Source: Paenibacillus sp. PL2-23 (GTDB lineage Bacteria; Bacillota; Bacilli; Paenibacillales; Paenibacillaceae). Taken from it: a stretch of 64,000 nt of DNA. The notes beneath the pieces are model-generated. The model was not told the DNA's origin and made no database searches. It saw only the letters and a program-made list of their open reading frames with translations. The translations under genes and the position numbers were made by a program. Of the stretch, positions 40,879 to 49,626 are shown piece by piece. The stretch spans positions 4,413,501 to 4,477,500 of the forward strand of contig NZ_CP162129.1 of NCBI RefSeq assembly GCF_040834005.1, read 5' to 3'. Position 1 is the first letter of the stretch. Each line of letters starts with the position of its first letter.

Positions 40879-41187
40879 TTACGCGCCTAGGCGGGAAAAC
40901 TTGTGGTCTGGTGCATTATCGTTCACCCAATCCGAATGTCGTTCCATCCATTGAATAAGTTGATGAGTAAGAATCCGCGGATGTCCAAGTTCTCGAACAA
41001 CAGGAAAATCAGCTCTGTTCAGAAGTTCAGCTGCCTTCGTACTGCCGATATCGAGAAACTCCATTAGTTGACTCCGAGTCAGAACCGGTGGCAAACTCCG
41101 TGCGAACGAATGCTTTTCGATGGCTTTCGCTACAGATTCGTTAATCAAACGCTGGATCTGTTCGGTGTCAATCTCTACCTTGAACAT
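40879..41187 (-). CDS. Excisionase-like / HTH DNA-binding protein
   Basis: 102 aa. RLINESVAKAIEKHSFARSL leads to TRSQLMEFLDIGSTKAAELL, then FPVVRELGHPRILTHQLIQW: a winged helix-turn-helix of the excisionase/MerR-like type. AAAGGAGG precedes ATG 41187. Located near the integrase module, it may be the recombination directionality factor, though similar proteins also serve as regulators. Confidence 0.75.
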   Translation of the reverse strand: MFKVEIDTEQIQRLINESVAKAIEKHSFARSLPPVLTRSQLMEFLDIGSTKAAELLNRADFPVVRELGHPRILTHQLIQWMERHSDWVNDNAPDHKFSRLGA

Positions 41188-41281
41188 ATTGACCGCCTCC
41201 TTTCTTTCCAGTCGTCTTCTTTCTCTGTAAAATGGAAGTTATCGAAGCTTACCAAATTACATGAGGAAGGAGGTGTTGCAT

Positions 41282-41545
41282 TTGGAATTAAAAGCTGCAG
41301 TTATTGAAGTGTGAGGCTTTGAATTCGCTGTCATCATCGTTCCGGAACATGTACTTGATAGCCCTAATCGAGAAGAACTCCGCCAGAGATTTAAACATTA
41401 CTTTGATGAAGAATTAGAAATCAACTTCATGGTTGATCGAGTAGACAAACCGGCTTTTGATGGGAATACAGAAATCATTGCTTTGCTTGAAGCAAAGAAT
41501 AGGGTCCAAATTAATGATCTTCCTTGGCTTCCTCTCCACACATAA
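41282..41545 (+). pseudogene. Plus-strand small gene with an in-frame TGA
   Basis: TTG 41282 is 8 nt after GGAGG. The frame reads ELKAAVIEV, meets TGA at 41312-41314, then continues for 76 sense codons (GFEFAVIIVPEHVLDSPNRE; LRQRFKHYFDEELEINFMVD; NTEIIALLEAKNRVQIN) to TAA 41543-41545. The downstream part has no own ribosome site. A single C-to-T change (CGA to TGA) would explain the stop. It is either a pseudogene, a sequencing error or a readthrough gene. Its end overlaps the minus-strand 108-aa gene by 35 nt. Confidence 0.6.
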
Positions 41546-41837
41546 CGGCTTTGACAAAAGCGGCGTCTTCCTTAGTCATGTTTAAGGATCTACCTTTGGG
41601 CGCAGAAGCAAGAGTTTCATGAAATTTCTTGCGCCCTTCTTCCGTCCAAGGCTGGCCGTAACCAAGCCTCATATTCCCAGGACGATACAACAACCAGACA
41701 TTGAAAGGACTCTCGAATGCAAACGGTACATAAATCGGAACCCAGCCTGCTTGTTGAAGCGTCTCTGCTTCCTTGGCCTCATCAGTCATAATCAACTCGC
41801 ATGTTTCCTCAGAAAGTGCTATTCGTACATTACTCAA
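41511..41837 (-). CDS. Hypothetical phage protein, TTG start
   Basis: 108 aa from TTG 41837, with GGGAGGT 7 nt upstream. SNVRIALSEETCELIMTDEA then QQAGWVPIYVPFAFESPFNV and PAPKGRSLNMTKED-type acidic helical end. It follows the Cro-like gene in the minus-strand early operon. Function unknown. Confidence 0.6.
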   Translation of the reverse strand: MSNVRIALSEETCELIMTDEAKEAETLQQAGWVPIYVPFAFESPFNVWLLYRPGNMRLGYGQPWTEEGRKKFHETLASAPKGRSLNMTKEDAAFVKAVMCGEEAKEDH

Positions 41838-41850
41838 CGCCTTACCTCCC

Positions 41851-42120
41851 TCATCCTGTGTTTAACTGCGAAGCTTGGAGATCCTTTACTTCTTTATCCA
41901 CACTAACATTCCACATTTCGTGGAAGTTTTGGGCATAAAAAATCTCTGGGAGTTCTTCTAAAGCTTTCGCAATCTCTTCAAATTCACCAGACCGAATAGG
42001 TCGATTGCCCATTTCCTTCATGTTGTATGTCGAAACTGACATTTTCGCCCTTTTGGCGACCTCTGTCTGGCTTATCCGCTTTGTTTTGCGAACAACTCGA
42101 ATTTTTTCGTGAAGTTCCAT
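41851..42120 (-). CDS. Cro-like XRE regulator
   Basis: 89 aa. MELHEKIRVVRKTKRISQTE continues VAKRAKMSVSTYNMKEMGNR and IRSGEFEEIAKALEELPEIF, a one-domain XRE HTH. It is the first gene of the leftward early transcript and starts divergently from the repressor across the operator region. GGAGGTGAAAAGG precedes ATG 42120. It is probably the lytic-cycle antagonist of the repressor. Confidence 0.8.
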   Translation of the reverse strand: MELHEKIRVVRKTKRISQTEVAKRAKMSVSTYNMKEMGNRPIRSGEFEEIAKALEELPEIFYAQNFHEMWNVSVDKEVKDLQASQLNTG

Positions 42121-42133
42121 TCACCTTTTCACC

Positions 42134-42244
42134 TCCACGTTTTGTGGAACTTGTTTATAATATACATCCACGTATCGTGAAAGTCAACACTTAATTTTTC
42201 GTTTCGTGTAATATATTTTACATAGTGTGAAATTAAGCTATGAT
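42134..42244. promoter_or_regulatory. Divergent lysogeny switch: two promoters, four operators
   Basis: Leftward promoter: TTGACT (42187-42182), 17 nt, TATATT (42164-42159). Rightward promoter: TTTACA (42217-42222), 16 nt, TATGAT (42239-42244). Operators on the plus strand: TCCACGTTTTGTGGA at 42134, TCCACGTATCGTGAA at 42167, a half-site TTTTCGTTTCGTGTA at 42196, and TTTACATAGTGTGAA at 42217. The second lies in the leftward spacer and the fourth covers the rightward -35. Confidence 0.75.
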
Positions 42245-42281
42245 GTTAGTAATATTCTATTTTTAAGGGTAAGGGGATATT

Positions 42282-42668
42282 ATGACTCTTGGCGCGCGGT
42301 TAAAAAAGGCACGAGAATTAAAGGGTTGGTCTCAACTCTACGTTTCCGAACGATCAAACATCTCTAACACAGCACTATCAAATTACGAAAGAAACTACAG
42401 AGAACCTGATGCAGAGACTTTGAATAAATTAGCCGATCTGTACGAAGTAAAGGTAGATTACCTATTAGGTCGCACCAATGATTCATCTCCTACTTCGCAA
42501 AAAAAAATGGAGCCAGATCATGATGGACCGATCTACATTGCTTATTTGGGCGGTCCACCTAAAGAATTGGATGAGGAAGAGGCTGCTCACTTGGAGCAAG
42601 AACTTGAGATGTTTCGAGCGTTCCGAGAGAAGCGGTTACGTGAAAGAAGAAAACAGAAGGAAGATTAA
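42282..42668 (+). CDS. Phage repressor (CI-like, XRE family)
   Basis: 128 aa. LGARLKKARELKGWSQLYVS, ERSNISNTALSNYERNYREP and AETLNKLADLYEVKVDYLLG form the XRE DNA-binding domain. The C-terminus is an acidic then basic helix (EEEAAHLEQELEMFRAFREK). There is no peptidase domain, so it is not self-cleaving. The ImmA-type protease encoded downstream is the expected means of induction. AAGGGG lies before ATG 42282. Confidence 0.88.
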   Translation: MTLGARLKKARELKGWSQLYVSERSNISNTALSNYERNYREPDAETLNKLADLYEVKVDYLLGRTNDSSPTSQKKMEPDHDGPIYIAYLGGPPKELDEEEAAHLEQELEMFRAFREKRLRERRKQKED

Positions 42669-42711
42669 CAAGTACCTCAGCCGATGGGGAAAATGAAGGG
42701 CGTAATGAATA

Positions 42712-42924
42712 ATGCTTGTTTTCTTGCTCATTTGCATAATTATCGGAGTAGTGTTAGCGCTTGTTATCACATTTATTCGTTCTGTGATTGCTGTAGCATC
42801 ACCGTCAATTGAATGTCCTGCTTGCGCCAGAAAAATAAAATTCATCGGAAACTCTGGGCATTGTTATAAATGTCGGTCCAAAATTTATAAACATTCAAAT
42901 GGTACCTACATGACTAGACAATAA
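42712..42924 (+). CDS. Membrane-anchored zinc-ribbon protein
   Basis: 70 aa. One N-terminal membrane helix (VFLLICIIIGVVLALVITFI) is followed by two CxxC pairs (CPACARKIKFIG; CYKCRSKIYK). GAAGGGCG precedes ATG 42712. It is expressed with the repressor in the lysogen and ends before a terminator at 42990. It may alter the cell surface or sense superinfection; unproven. Confidence 0.65.
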   Translation: MLVFLLICIIIGVVLALVITFIRSVIAVASPSIECPACARKIKFIGNSGHCYKCRSKIYKHSNGTYMTRQ

Positions 42925-42989
42925 TATTCTAACAGTAGGTTCAGCAACTTTCCCATCAGATGGGGATCGATAAGATTAAGATAGCCCCC

Positions 42990-43014
42990 AAAGCCAGCAA
43001 TGGCTTTTATTTTT
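42990..43014 (+). terminator. Rho-independent terminator after the repressor transcript
   Basis: AAAGCCA-GCAA-TGGCTTT perfect 7-bp stem followed by TATTTTTC. It separates the repressor transcript from the SOS-box promoter of the next gene. Confidence 0.8.
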
Positions 43015-43018
43015 CACA

Positions 43019-43039
43019 TATAATACGAACATATATTCT
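43019..43039 (+). promoter_or_regulatory. Promoter overlapped by SOS (LexA) box 1
   Basis: TATAAT at 43019-43024 is followed at 43026-43039 by CGAACATATATTCT, which differs from the Firmicutes LexA consensus CGAAC-ATAT-GTTCG by only a few positions (GAAC N4 ATTC). A repressor bound here would block initiation of the 102-aa gene. Confidence 0.6.
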
Positions 43040-43056
43040 ATAAAAGAGGTGATTTC

Positions 43057-43365
43057 ATGAAATATCGTATCCAGGTCGAGCGTGGTCCCATGACCAAAAT
43101 TATTATCTTCCGTCCAGACGAGGCTGATTTACTTGATGAACAGAAAACCTATTTTACTGAAATCTCGATGGGTTATCTCGGACAAGCTGACCCCTCATTC
43201 CTGCTAACAACTGCGGATCTGACTTATGATGGCCATCGTATAGCGGTTGACCTGACTAAGTACCAGGCGCGCACCGGCCTTACTTCACCGCCGTCATATC
43301 AAATCCCTGCAGACGAGTTTCGAGCCTTCTTGGAGCAGCAGAAACGAGAAAATGAAGTGGACTAA
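43057..43365 (+). CDS. Small hypothetical protein behind an SOS box
   Basis: 102 aa, AGAGGTGATTTC ribosome site. Sequence KYRIQVERGPMTKIIIFRPD then LLDEQKTYFTEISMGYLGQA is beta-rich without known catalytic motifs. It lies between the repressor and ImmA, and is probably under SOS control. Possible antirepressor or adaptor; not recognised. Confidence 0.65.
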   Translation: MKYRIQVERGPMTKIIIFRPDEADLLDEQKTYFTEISMGYLGQADPSFLLTTADLTYDGHRIAVDLTKYQARTGLTSPPSYQIPADEFRAFLEQQKRENEVD

Positions 43366-43395
43366 TTGCTTCACATATATTTTTTGTCATTTTGT

Positions 43396-43409
43396 CGAAC
43401 ATATATTCT
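43396..43409 (+). promoter_or_regulatory. SOS (LexA) box 2 in front of immA
   Basis: A second, identical copy of CGAACATATATTCT, 19 nt before the TTG start of the ImmA-like gene. Two identical boxes 370 bp apart in front of two lysogeny-module genes argue against chance. Confidence 0.65.
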
Positions 43410-43427
43410 TATTTGGAGGGAAATAGA

Positions 43428-44048
43428 TTGATTTTTGACATGACATTGTACAAGCCTACCGAGCTGGAGAAGTGGATTTGCCAAAAATATCATGACAACG
43501 GCATCAAGACGCCGGCTGACATGGACCTCGATTATATTGGTGAAATATTCAATACGTACATCACCTATAAGAGCGAAGGTGATGCAAGAGTGATATATGA
43601 CGATTTCGTCGGCGGTCTCATTTTCCTGAATATCCATGACAGTGACGCTCAGCAGCGATTAAAGTTCTTCCATGAGCTTGGACACCCAGCTTTGCATGCT
43701 GGCAGTCAAGATAAATTGCCGAGCTTATTCGTCGAGTTACAAGAGGCTCAGGCAGGCGCATTCCAACAATACGCTGCCCTACCATACTTCATGTTGGCAG
43801 AAATTTCGCCTTGTCATACGTTTGACGAATACTTTACCCATCTGTCTGAGGCTTTCCGACTCCCCCGTAGCTTCGTTCAGCGACGGATCGACCAGGTAAA
43901 GCGACGGATTCTGCAAGGCCACCAGGACCGCAATGCGTACGCCAGGCGTGTTGGTGTGGCAGCACGGTACGGCTATACTGATGAGACGCTGCGCATACTC
44001 GGTCAGCTCCATCAGCAACTTAGTAAGCAAAGGGAGGCATTCAGCTAA
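43428..44048 (+). CDS. immA: ImmA/IrrE-type metallopeptidase
   Basis: 206 aa from TTG 43428 (GGAGGG, 7-nt spacing). The zinc motif KFFHELGHPALHAG (HExxH) near residue 80 and a further acidic ligand region identify the ImmA/IrrE family. The C-terminal half is helical (RSFVQRRIDQVKRRILQGHQ). ImmA cleaves XRE phage repressors. With an SOS box in its leader, it directly couples DNA damage to prophage induction. Confidence 0.9.
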   Translation: MIFDMTLYKPTELEKWICQKYHDNGIKTPADMDLDYIGEIFNTYITYKSEGDARVIYDDFVGGLIFLNIHDSDAQQRLKFFHELGHPALHAGSQDKLPSLFVELQEAQAGAFQQYAALPYFMLAEISPCHTFDEYFTHLSEAFRLPRSFVQRRIDQVKRRILQGHQDRNAYARRVGVAARYGYTDETLRILGQLHQQLSKQREAFS

Positions 44049-44416
44049 TGAACATGTCCTTATATTACGATCGAGAGTTTGAGAGTGGTCAATTGGTACC
44101 TGTATGGTTATTGCTTGATCATCTGTCATTCGACTGGAGCAAGCCTCTTTTCGTGCCCATTCAGGCGCCTTTTGAACGATTCGAAGTCGATCAATTCGAC
44201 CCAGACACACTCGCATTAAGCGTTCCCGACCAAGTTTATATTCGGAACCCCTACGCTCCAAATGAAGTTGGGCTCAATATGCCTGCGCTAAGGACGCATG
44301 CCGAGACGTTTATGGGAATTCATTGCGACACTTCCGAGATCCGGATACTGCTGTTACGAATCGGTGATATCGAGGACGTGCTGCAATACAATATTTCAGA
44401 ATATCTACAATGGTGA
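44048..44416 (+). CDS. Hypothetical protein coupled to immA
   Basis: 122 aa, TAATG overlap with the immA stop. SLYYDREFESGQLVPVWLLL then HLSFDWSKPLFVPIQAPFER and a C-terminal IGDIEDVLQYNISEYLQ. No catalytic motif. Its tight coupling suggests it works with ImmA, for example as activator or inhibitor. Confidence 0.65.
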   Translation: MNMSLYYDREFESGQLVPVWLLLDHLSFDWSKPLFVPIQAPFERFEVDQFDPDTLALSVPDQVYIRNPYAPNEVGLNMPALRTHAETFMGIHCDTSEIRILLLRIGDIEDVLQYNISEYLQW

Positions 44417-44431
44417 GTGAGGTGTAAAGCG

Positions 44432-45652
44432 ATGGCATCTTTTACCCAGGTACCCGCCAAAAACAAACAAGGTTATAAGTGGGTATGCACGAAGGAGGGA
44501 CCTCCTGATCCCGTTTCAGGCAAGCGTAATCAGATAGCTCGGAGAGCAGACACGAAGAAAGAAGCAGAGGCACGTGTCGATAAAGTGCTAAAGGCATTAA
44601 AAGAAGATGGTATAAACGAAAAGAAGAACAAAAACCTTCCTTTTATCCATGTTGCGGAGGAATGGCTGGAGACGTATAAGCGTACCAAAGTTAAAAAAAA
44701 TACCATACGGTTACGTGGGAATTCAATTGCTACTCTGAATAAATACATTAAAAATTTGAATATCGATAAAATCACACCCAAGAAACATCAGAGCATTTTA
44801 AATGATCTGTTTGACAAAGGATATGCAAAGTCAACGATTGAAGGCGTCCATGTAACCGCGAATCTAATTTATAAGCATGCTATTAAGGAAAAGTATCGAA
44901 AGGACAATCCCGCCACAGGAGCTACAATTCCTGTTAAGCGAAGGACTGTTGAAGAGATCGAAGCGAATCCTATCGAAGAGAAATACTTAGAAAGTCATGA
45001 GTTGACAGAATTTCTGAACGCCGTACGGAAGTATGGACTTGATCAGGATAAGGAAATGTTTTACCTCTTGGCCTTCACAGGCATGCGGATCGGAGAAGCT
45101 CTCGCCTTGAAATGGACGGATATAAATTTCGAGACGCATCGTATTCGGGTGACGAAAACTATGTATAACGAGAATAATAATATGCGGGAGTTCGAACTTC
45201 AGCCTCCAAAAACAGATGCCTCCATCCGAGATTTTGATGTAGATGAAGACATTACTAATATGCTACAAAATCATTATAAAACGCAAACGAAGTTAAAGAT
45301 GGCTACCCGGCACTTGCTGCCGGAATATTATGATAGCAATTTTGTATTTACCCACGATAATGGGTATCCGTTGGTCTATAAGCATATTGCCAACCGAATG
45401 GAACGAGTCATGCGAAAGACCAACATACACAAACACGCAACGTCTCATATTTTCCGCCATACACATGTCAGCATGATGGCCGAGGCTGGTGTGGATCTGG
45501 CGACTATCATGGCTAGAGTCGGTCACGATGATCCTAAGACCACACTGCAGATTTACACTCATGTAACCAAGAAGATGGAAAAAAATGCGACTCAAAAAGT
45601 AAAAATCGTCTTCGCAGATTTGCTGAAGGCTGCTGCTTTGCAAGAAATGTGA
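44432..45652 (+). CDS. int: Tyrosine-type integrase
   Basis: 406 aa from ATG 44432 (GAGGTG upstream). N-terminal arm-binding domain (ASFTQVPAKNKQGYKWVCTK), core-binding domain (about 75-175) and catalytic domain with GMRIGEALALKW (Arg), HIFRHTHVSMMA (His-x-x-Arg), RVGHDDPKTTLQIYTHV (His and Tyr nucleophile). It inserts and excises the prophage. It points outward toward the 3' end of groEL, where the right attachment site must lie. Confidence 0.95.
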   Translation: MASFTQVPAKNKQGYKWVCTKEGPPDPVSGKRNQIARRADTKKEAEARVDKVLKALKEDGINEKKNKNLPFIHVAEEWLETYKRTKVKKNTIRLRGNSIATLNKYIKNLNIDKITPKKHQSILNDLFDKGYAKSTIEGVHVTANLIYKHAIKEKYRKDNPATGATIPVKRRTVEEIEANPIEEKYLESHELTEFLNAVRKYGLDQDKEMFYLLAFTGMRIGEALALKWTDINFETHRIRVTKTMYNENNNMREFELQPPKTDASIRDFDVDEDITNMLQNHYKTQTKLKMATRHLLPEYYDSNFVFTHDNGYPLVYKHIANRMERVMRKTNIHKHATSHIFRHTHVSMMAEAGVDLATIMARVGHDDPKTTLQIYTHVTKKMEKNATQKVKIVFADLLKAAALQEM

Positions 45653-45732
45653 TTTTTTTGTGATTTTATATGAGAAACGGGACCCTTAGAGGTCCCGTTT
45701 CCCTTGGTATTACAGGGTTTTTAAGCCCTTTA
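45653..45732. other. Prophage right end (attachment site region) beside groEL
   Basis: 80 bp between the integrase stop and the groEL stop. The right attachment junction must lie here or within the 3' end of groEL. The core cannot be defined because the left end is outside the window. Confidence 0.55.
45674..45701. terminator. Strong hairpin between integrase and groEL
   Basis: GAAACGGGACC/GGTCCCGTTTC 11-bp perfect stem with 6-nt loop. It can end both the integrase transcript and the opposing groEL transcript, though neither side has a long U-run. Confidence 0.6.
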
Positions 45733-47376
<1,644 letters not shown>

Positions 47377-47418
47377 TTACCTCCTAATAATTATATATTA
47401 AGTATGTGGTCGCTATTC

Positions 47419-47700
47419 TTAGCCAAAAATAGCGTGGATGTCGCTTTCCTTCATGATCAAATACTCTTTGCCTTCGTATTTGACTTCCGTACCCGCATAT
47501 TTGGAGAACAGAACGCGGTCGCCTTCTTTTACTTCCAATGCTACGCGAACGCCGTCCTTCAGCGATCCGCTGCCAACAGCCACTACTTTGCCTTCTTGCG
47601 GCTTTTCCTTCGCCGTATCCGGCAGCACGATGCCGCTCGCAGTTGTTTCTTCCTTCGCGATTGGTTCGATCAATACGCGTTCACCCAAAGGTTTAATCAT
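47419..47700 (-). CDS. groS: Co-chaperonin GroES
   Basis: 93 aa: [20 protein letters not shown] (mobile loop [15 protein letters not shown]), [20 protein letters not shown] and [20 protein letters not shown]. It caps the GroEL ring. AAGGAGGCTATTTTCA precedes ATG 47700; it is the first gene of the operon. Confidence 0.99.
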   Translation of the reverse strand: MIKPLGERVLIEPIAKEETTASGIVLPDTAKEKPQEGKVVAVGSGSLKDGVRVALEVKEGDRVLFSKYAGTEVKYEGKEYLIMKESDIHAIFG

Positions 47701-47745
47701 TGAAAATAGCCTCCTTCTAAATTTGTCGCTTCTTGTGATATTTCG

Positions 47746-47772
47746 TTAGCACTCGTAAGCGAGTAGTGCTAA
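47746..47772 (-). promoter_or_regulatory. CIRCE element (HrcA operator)
   Basis: TTAGCACTC-N9-TAGTGCTAA; only one base of the second arm departs from the CIRCE consensus (GAGTGCTAA). It lies 45 nt before groES. HrcA binding represses groESL except during heat stress. Confidence 0.92.
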
Positions 47773-47783
47773 CAACCATTTTT

Positions 47784-47812
47784 ATAATACTCAATCTCCG
47801 AATGGATTTCAA
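47784..47812 (-). promoter_or_regulatory. SigA promoter of groES-groEL
   Basis: TTGAAA (47812-47807), 17-nt spacer, TATTAT (47789-47784), directly upstream of CIRCE, as in Bacillus groESL. Confidence 0.85.
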
Positions 47813-48301
47813 GTGCTTGAACTTATTTTTGCAGAGATTTTACACGAAACAAAGAAAACTGCCTCAAGGCGTCCTTGACCAACATTTTCGCCCTTGCTAT
47901 CTTCTCGACGACGCCAAGCGTACCACTGAGGCTTCTAACGGACAAAAAATAACTTTACACCCTTCTAATCGGCCGTCCAAAGTTGTAATGGACATTTTCG
48001 AACGTTAGAACGACACTTGATAGAAAGTCGGTGCCTTTAGAACGGCTAAGCGTCCAATTTGACCGTTACATACTGGAAAACGCCAGATTGGAGCTCTAAG
48101 TACGTTTTATGTCCGTTACGTCTTGCGTATCTGTTTCTGAACTGAACCGGAACCCTCCTCACCCCGAAACTTTATAAATATAATGTGAGAAATCCTCTAT
48201 CGAGGCCTGTCAGAGATGAGCGACCGCGTTTAGATGTAGGATTTATCGCCAAATAGAATTTCCGTTTTCGAATGCTCGAAAACGTATACGCTATTGCTGG
48301 T
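47813..48301. other. Non-coding spacer of about 490 bp
   Basis: I see no convincing gene. Short ORFs here have no ribosome site. There are scattered copies of GTCCGTTACG-type words and an inverted pair of GTTCTAACG/CGTTAGAAC words near 47.95-48.01 kb, without further structure. Confidence 0.5.
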
Positions 48302-48328
48302 AAAAAAAGACGGCCTTACGGCCGTCTT
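48302..48328 (-). terminator. Rho-independent terminator after the DUF2264 gene
   Basis: AAGACGGCC-GTAA-GGCCGTCTT with a run of seven T on the minus strand. It closes the polysaccharide-utilisation transcript. Confidence 0.88.
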
Positions 48329-48387
48329 CAGGCGCATCCTGTCCCCAGGCATTTCACCTGCGAAACAAAAGCAAAAGCGAAGCGCCC

Positions 48388-49581
48388 CTATTTCAGGGCG
48401 CCATCTGCTTCAATAGGAGCTCCGCTCCAAGCCAGGACGGAGGTCCACGGCGCAGCCGGACCGCTCCAGAAGCGGTGCGAGGCCGGGAGCCCCAGCGGCA
48501 GGAAGGCAGCCGCGCATAGATACAGGCTTCCGGTCGAAATATAGATTTCGCCTGCGCCGGGCTGATGCCCGGCAAGGCCGATCGTCAGCCAGCCGCCCTC
48601 TTGGAATGTTCCCGGCGCGTCGAGCGTTCGGCGGATGACGGCGGTTAAGGCGCAGCGCGCCTGCTCCGGCGTGACGCGGTCCGGCAGGTCGCCGCGAAGC
48701 GCGCTTTGGGCCAGGCTATGGAACGCCCCGCAGCGATAAGCCAGCGACCGGCCGATGGGCGGGAAGCTGCCGTCCGGCGCGACGAAGCGCTCCTGCACCT
48801 CGGCGTAGCGCCGGGCGCGCTTCAGAACATTCTGGCGAAGAGCGCTCCATTCGTCGTCCTCCCCATGCAGCGCCTCCAGCACGTCGACAAGCATGGGCTG
48901 AATGACGAAGCTGTTGTAATAATCCCAGTGGAACTCAGGACCGTCGCCATAGGCGCCGTCCCCCTTGTACCACTGCTCATGCTGCCGGATCGCGTAATCG
49001 ACGCGCATCCGGTCCCAGTCAGCCTCACCCGCCTGATGCAGCGCCGCTTCGATCATCGCCGAGAACAGCAGCCAATTCGACACATGGGGCCGTCGGCTTC
49101 TGGTTGCCTTGAGGCTCGCCACAACCTGGCGCTTCACCCGCTCCTCCAGCTTCTCCCACAGCTCCACCGGCGCTCGGAGTATGGCCTGCGCGAGAAACGC
49201 GGCGTCCACAATGGGCTGTCCGCCATCCGAGAAATTCATATAGTCCGGCGAAGACGGATTCGTGCCCGCGTCTATAGCTTTACGAGACAGCTCTGCGTAT
49301 CGGGCACGGAGCGCCTCTTCCTCGGCGTTCGCTGCGCCTTCGCCCAGCTCCAGCCATGGAGCCATTCCGCTGAGCAGCCTGCCAAGCGCCTCCAAATGCG
49401 CGTATTGAGCCCGATCGGCCTCCATGCCTGGCTTGGTCTCGATGGGCATGGCCATTCTCAGCCTCCCATCCGCCAGCGCCGACAGCACCGGCTCCGCCAC
49501 CTGCTCCAGCTTACTCAGCCAATACGCCCTTCCTAACGCTTCTATCTCCTGTACTGCCGTATTAGCGAACGTTCCCCTCAT
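48388..49581 (-). CDS. DUF2264-family protein
   Basis: 397 aa. VQEIEALGRAYWLSKLEQVA, SSPDYMNFSDGGQPIVDAAF, ARRPHVSNWLLFSAMIEAAL-like region and GPEFHWDYYNSFVIQPMLVD are typical of DUF2264, an alpha/alpha-barrel family linked to polysaccharide lyase/hydrolase loci. It is predicted cytoplasmic (no signal peptide). GGGAGG precedes ATG 49581. Position next to a heparinase-like lyase and GH88 suggests it acts on uronic-acid oligosaccharides, though no activity is established for certain. Confidence 0.82.
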   Translation of the reverse strand: MRGTFANTAVQEIEALGRAYWLSKLEQVAEPVLSALADGRLRMAMPIETKPGMEADRAQYAHLEALGRLLSGMAPWLELGEGAANAEEEALRARYAELSRKAIDAGTNPSSPDYMNFSDGGQPIVDAAFLAQAILRAPVELWEKLEERVKRQVVASLKATRSRRPHVSNWLLFSAMIEAALHQAGEADWDRMRVDYAIRQHEQWYKGDGAYGDGPEFHWDYYNSFVIQPMLVDVLEALHGEDDEWSALRQNVLKRARRYAEVQERFVAPDGSFPPIGRSLAYRCGAFHSLAQSALRGDLPDRVTPEQARCALTAVIRRTLDAPGTFQEGGWLTIGLAGHQPGAGEIYISTGSLYLCAAAFLPLGLPASHRFWSGPAAPWTSVLAWSGAPIEADGALK

Positions 49582-49626
49582 TACAGCAGCCTCCCCTCTT
49601 CAAACCTACTTGTAATGCATCCATTT

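Noticed and set aside
47766..48008. 80-codon plus-strand frame downstream of the groESL promoter
   Set aside because: Starts within CIRCE, lacks a ribosome site and has no protein-like composition.
48706..49536. 276-codon plus-strand frame opposite the DUF2264 gene
   Set aside because: No start signal, unlikely composition (Arg/Gln/His-rich), and the minus-strand protein is a clear family member.
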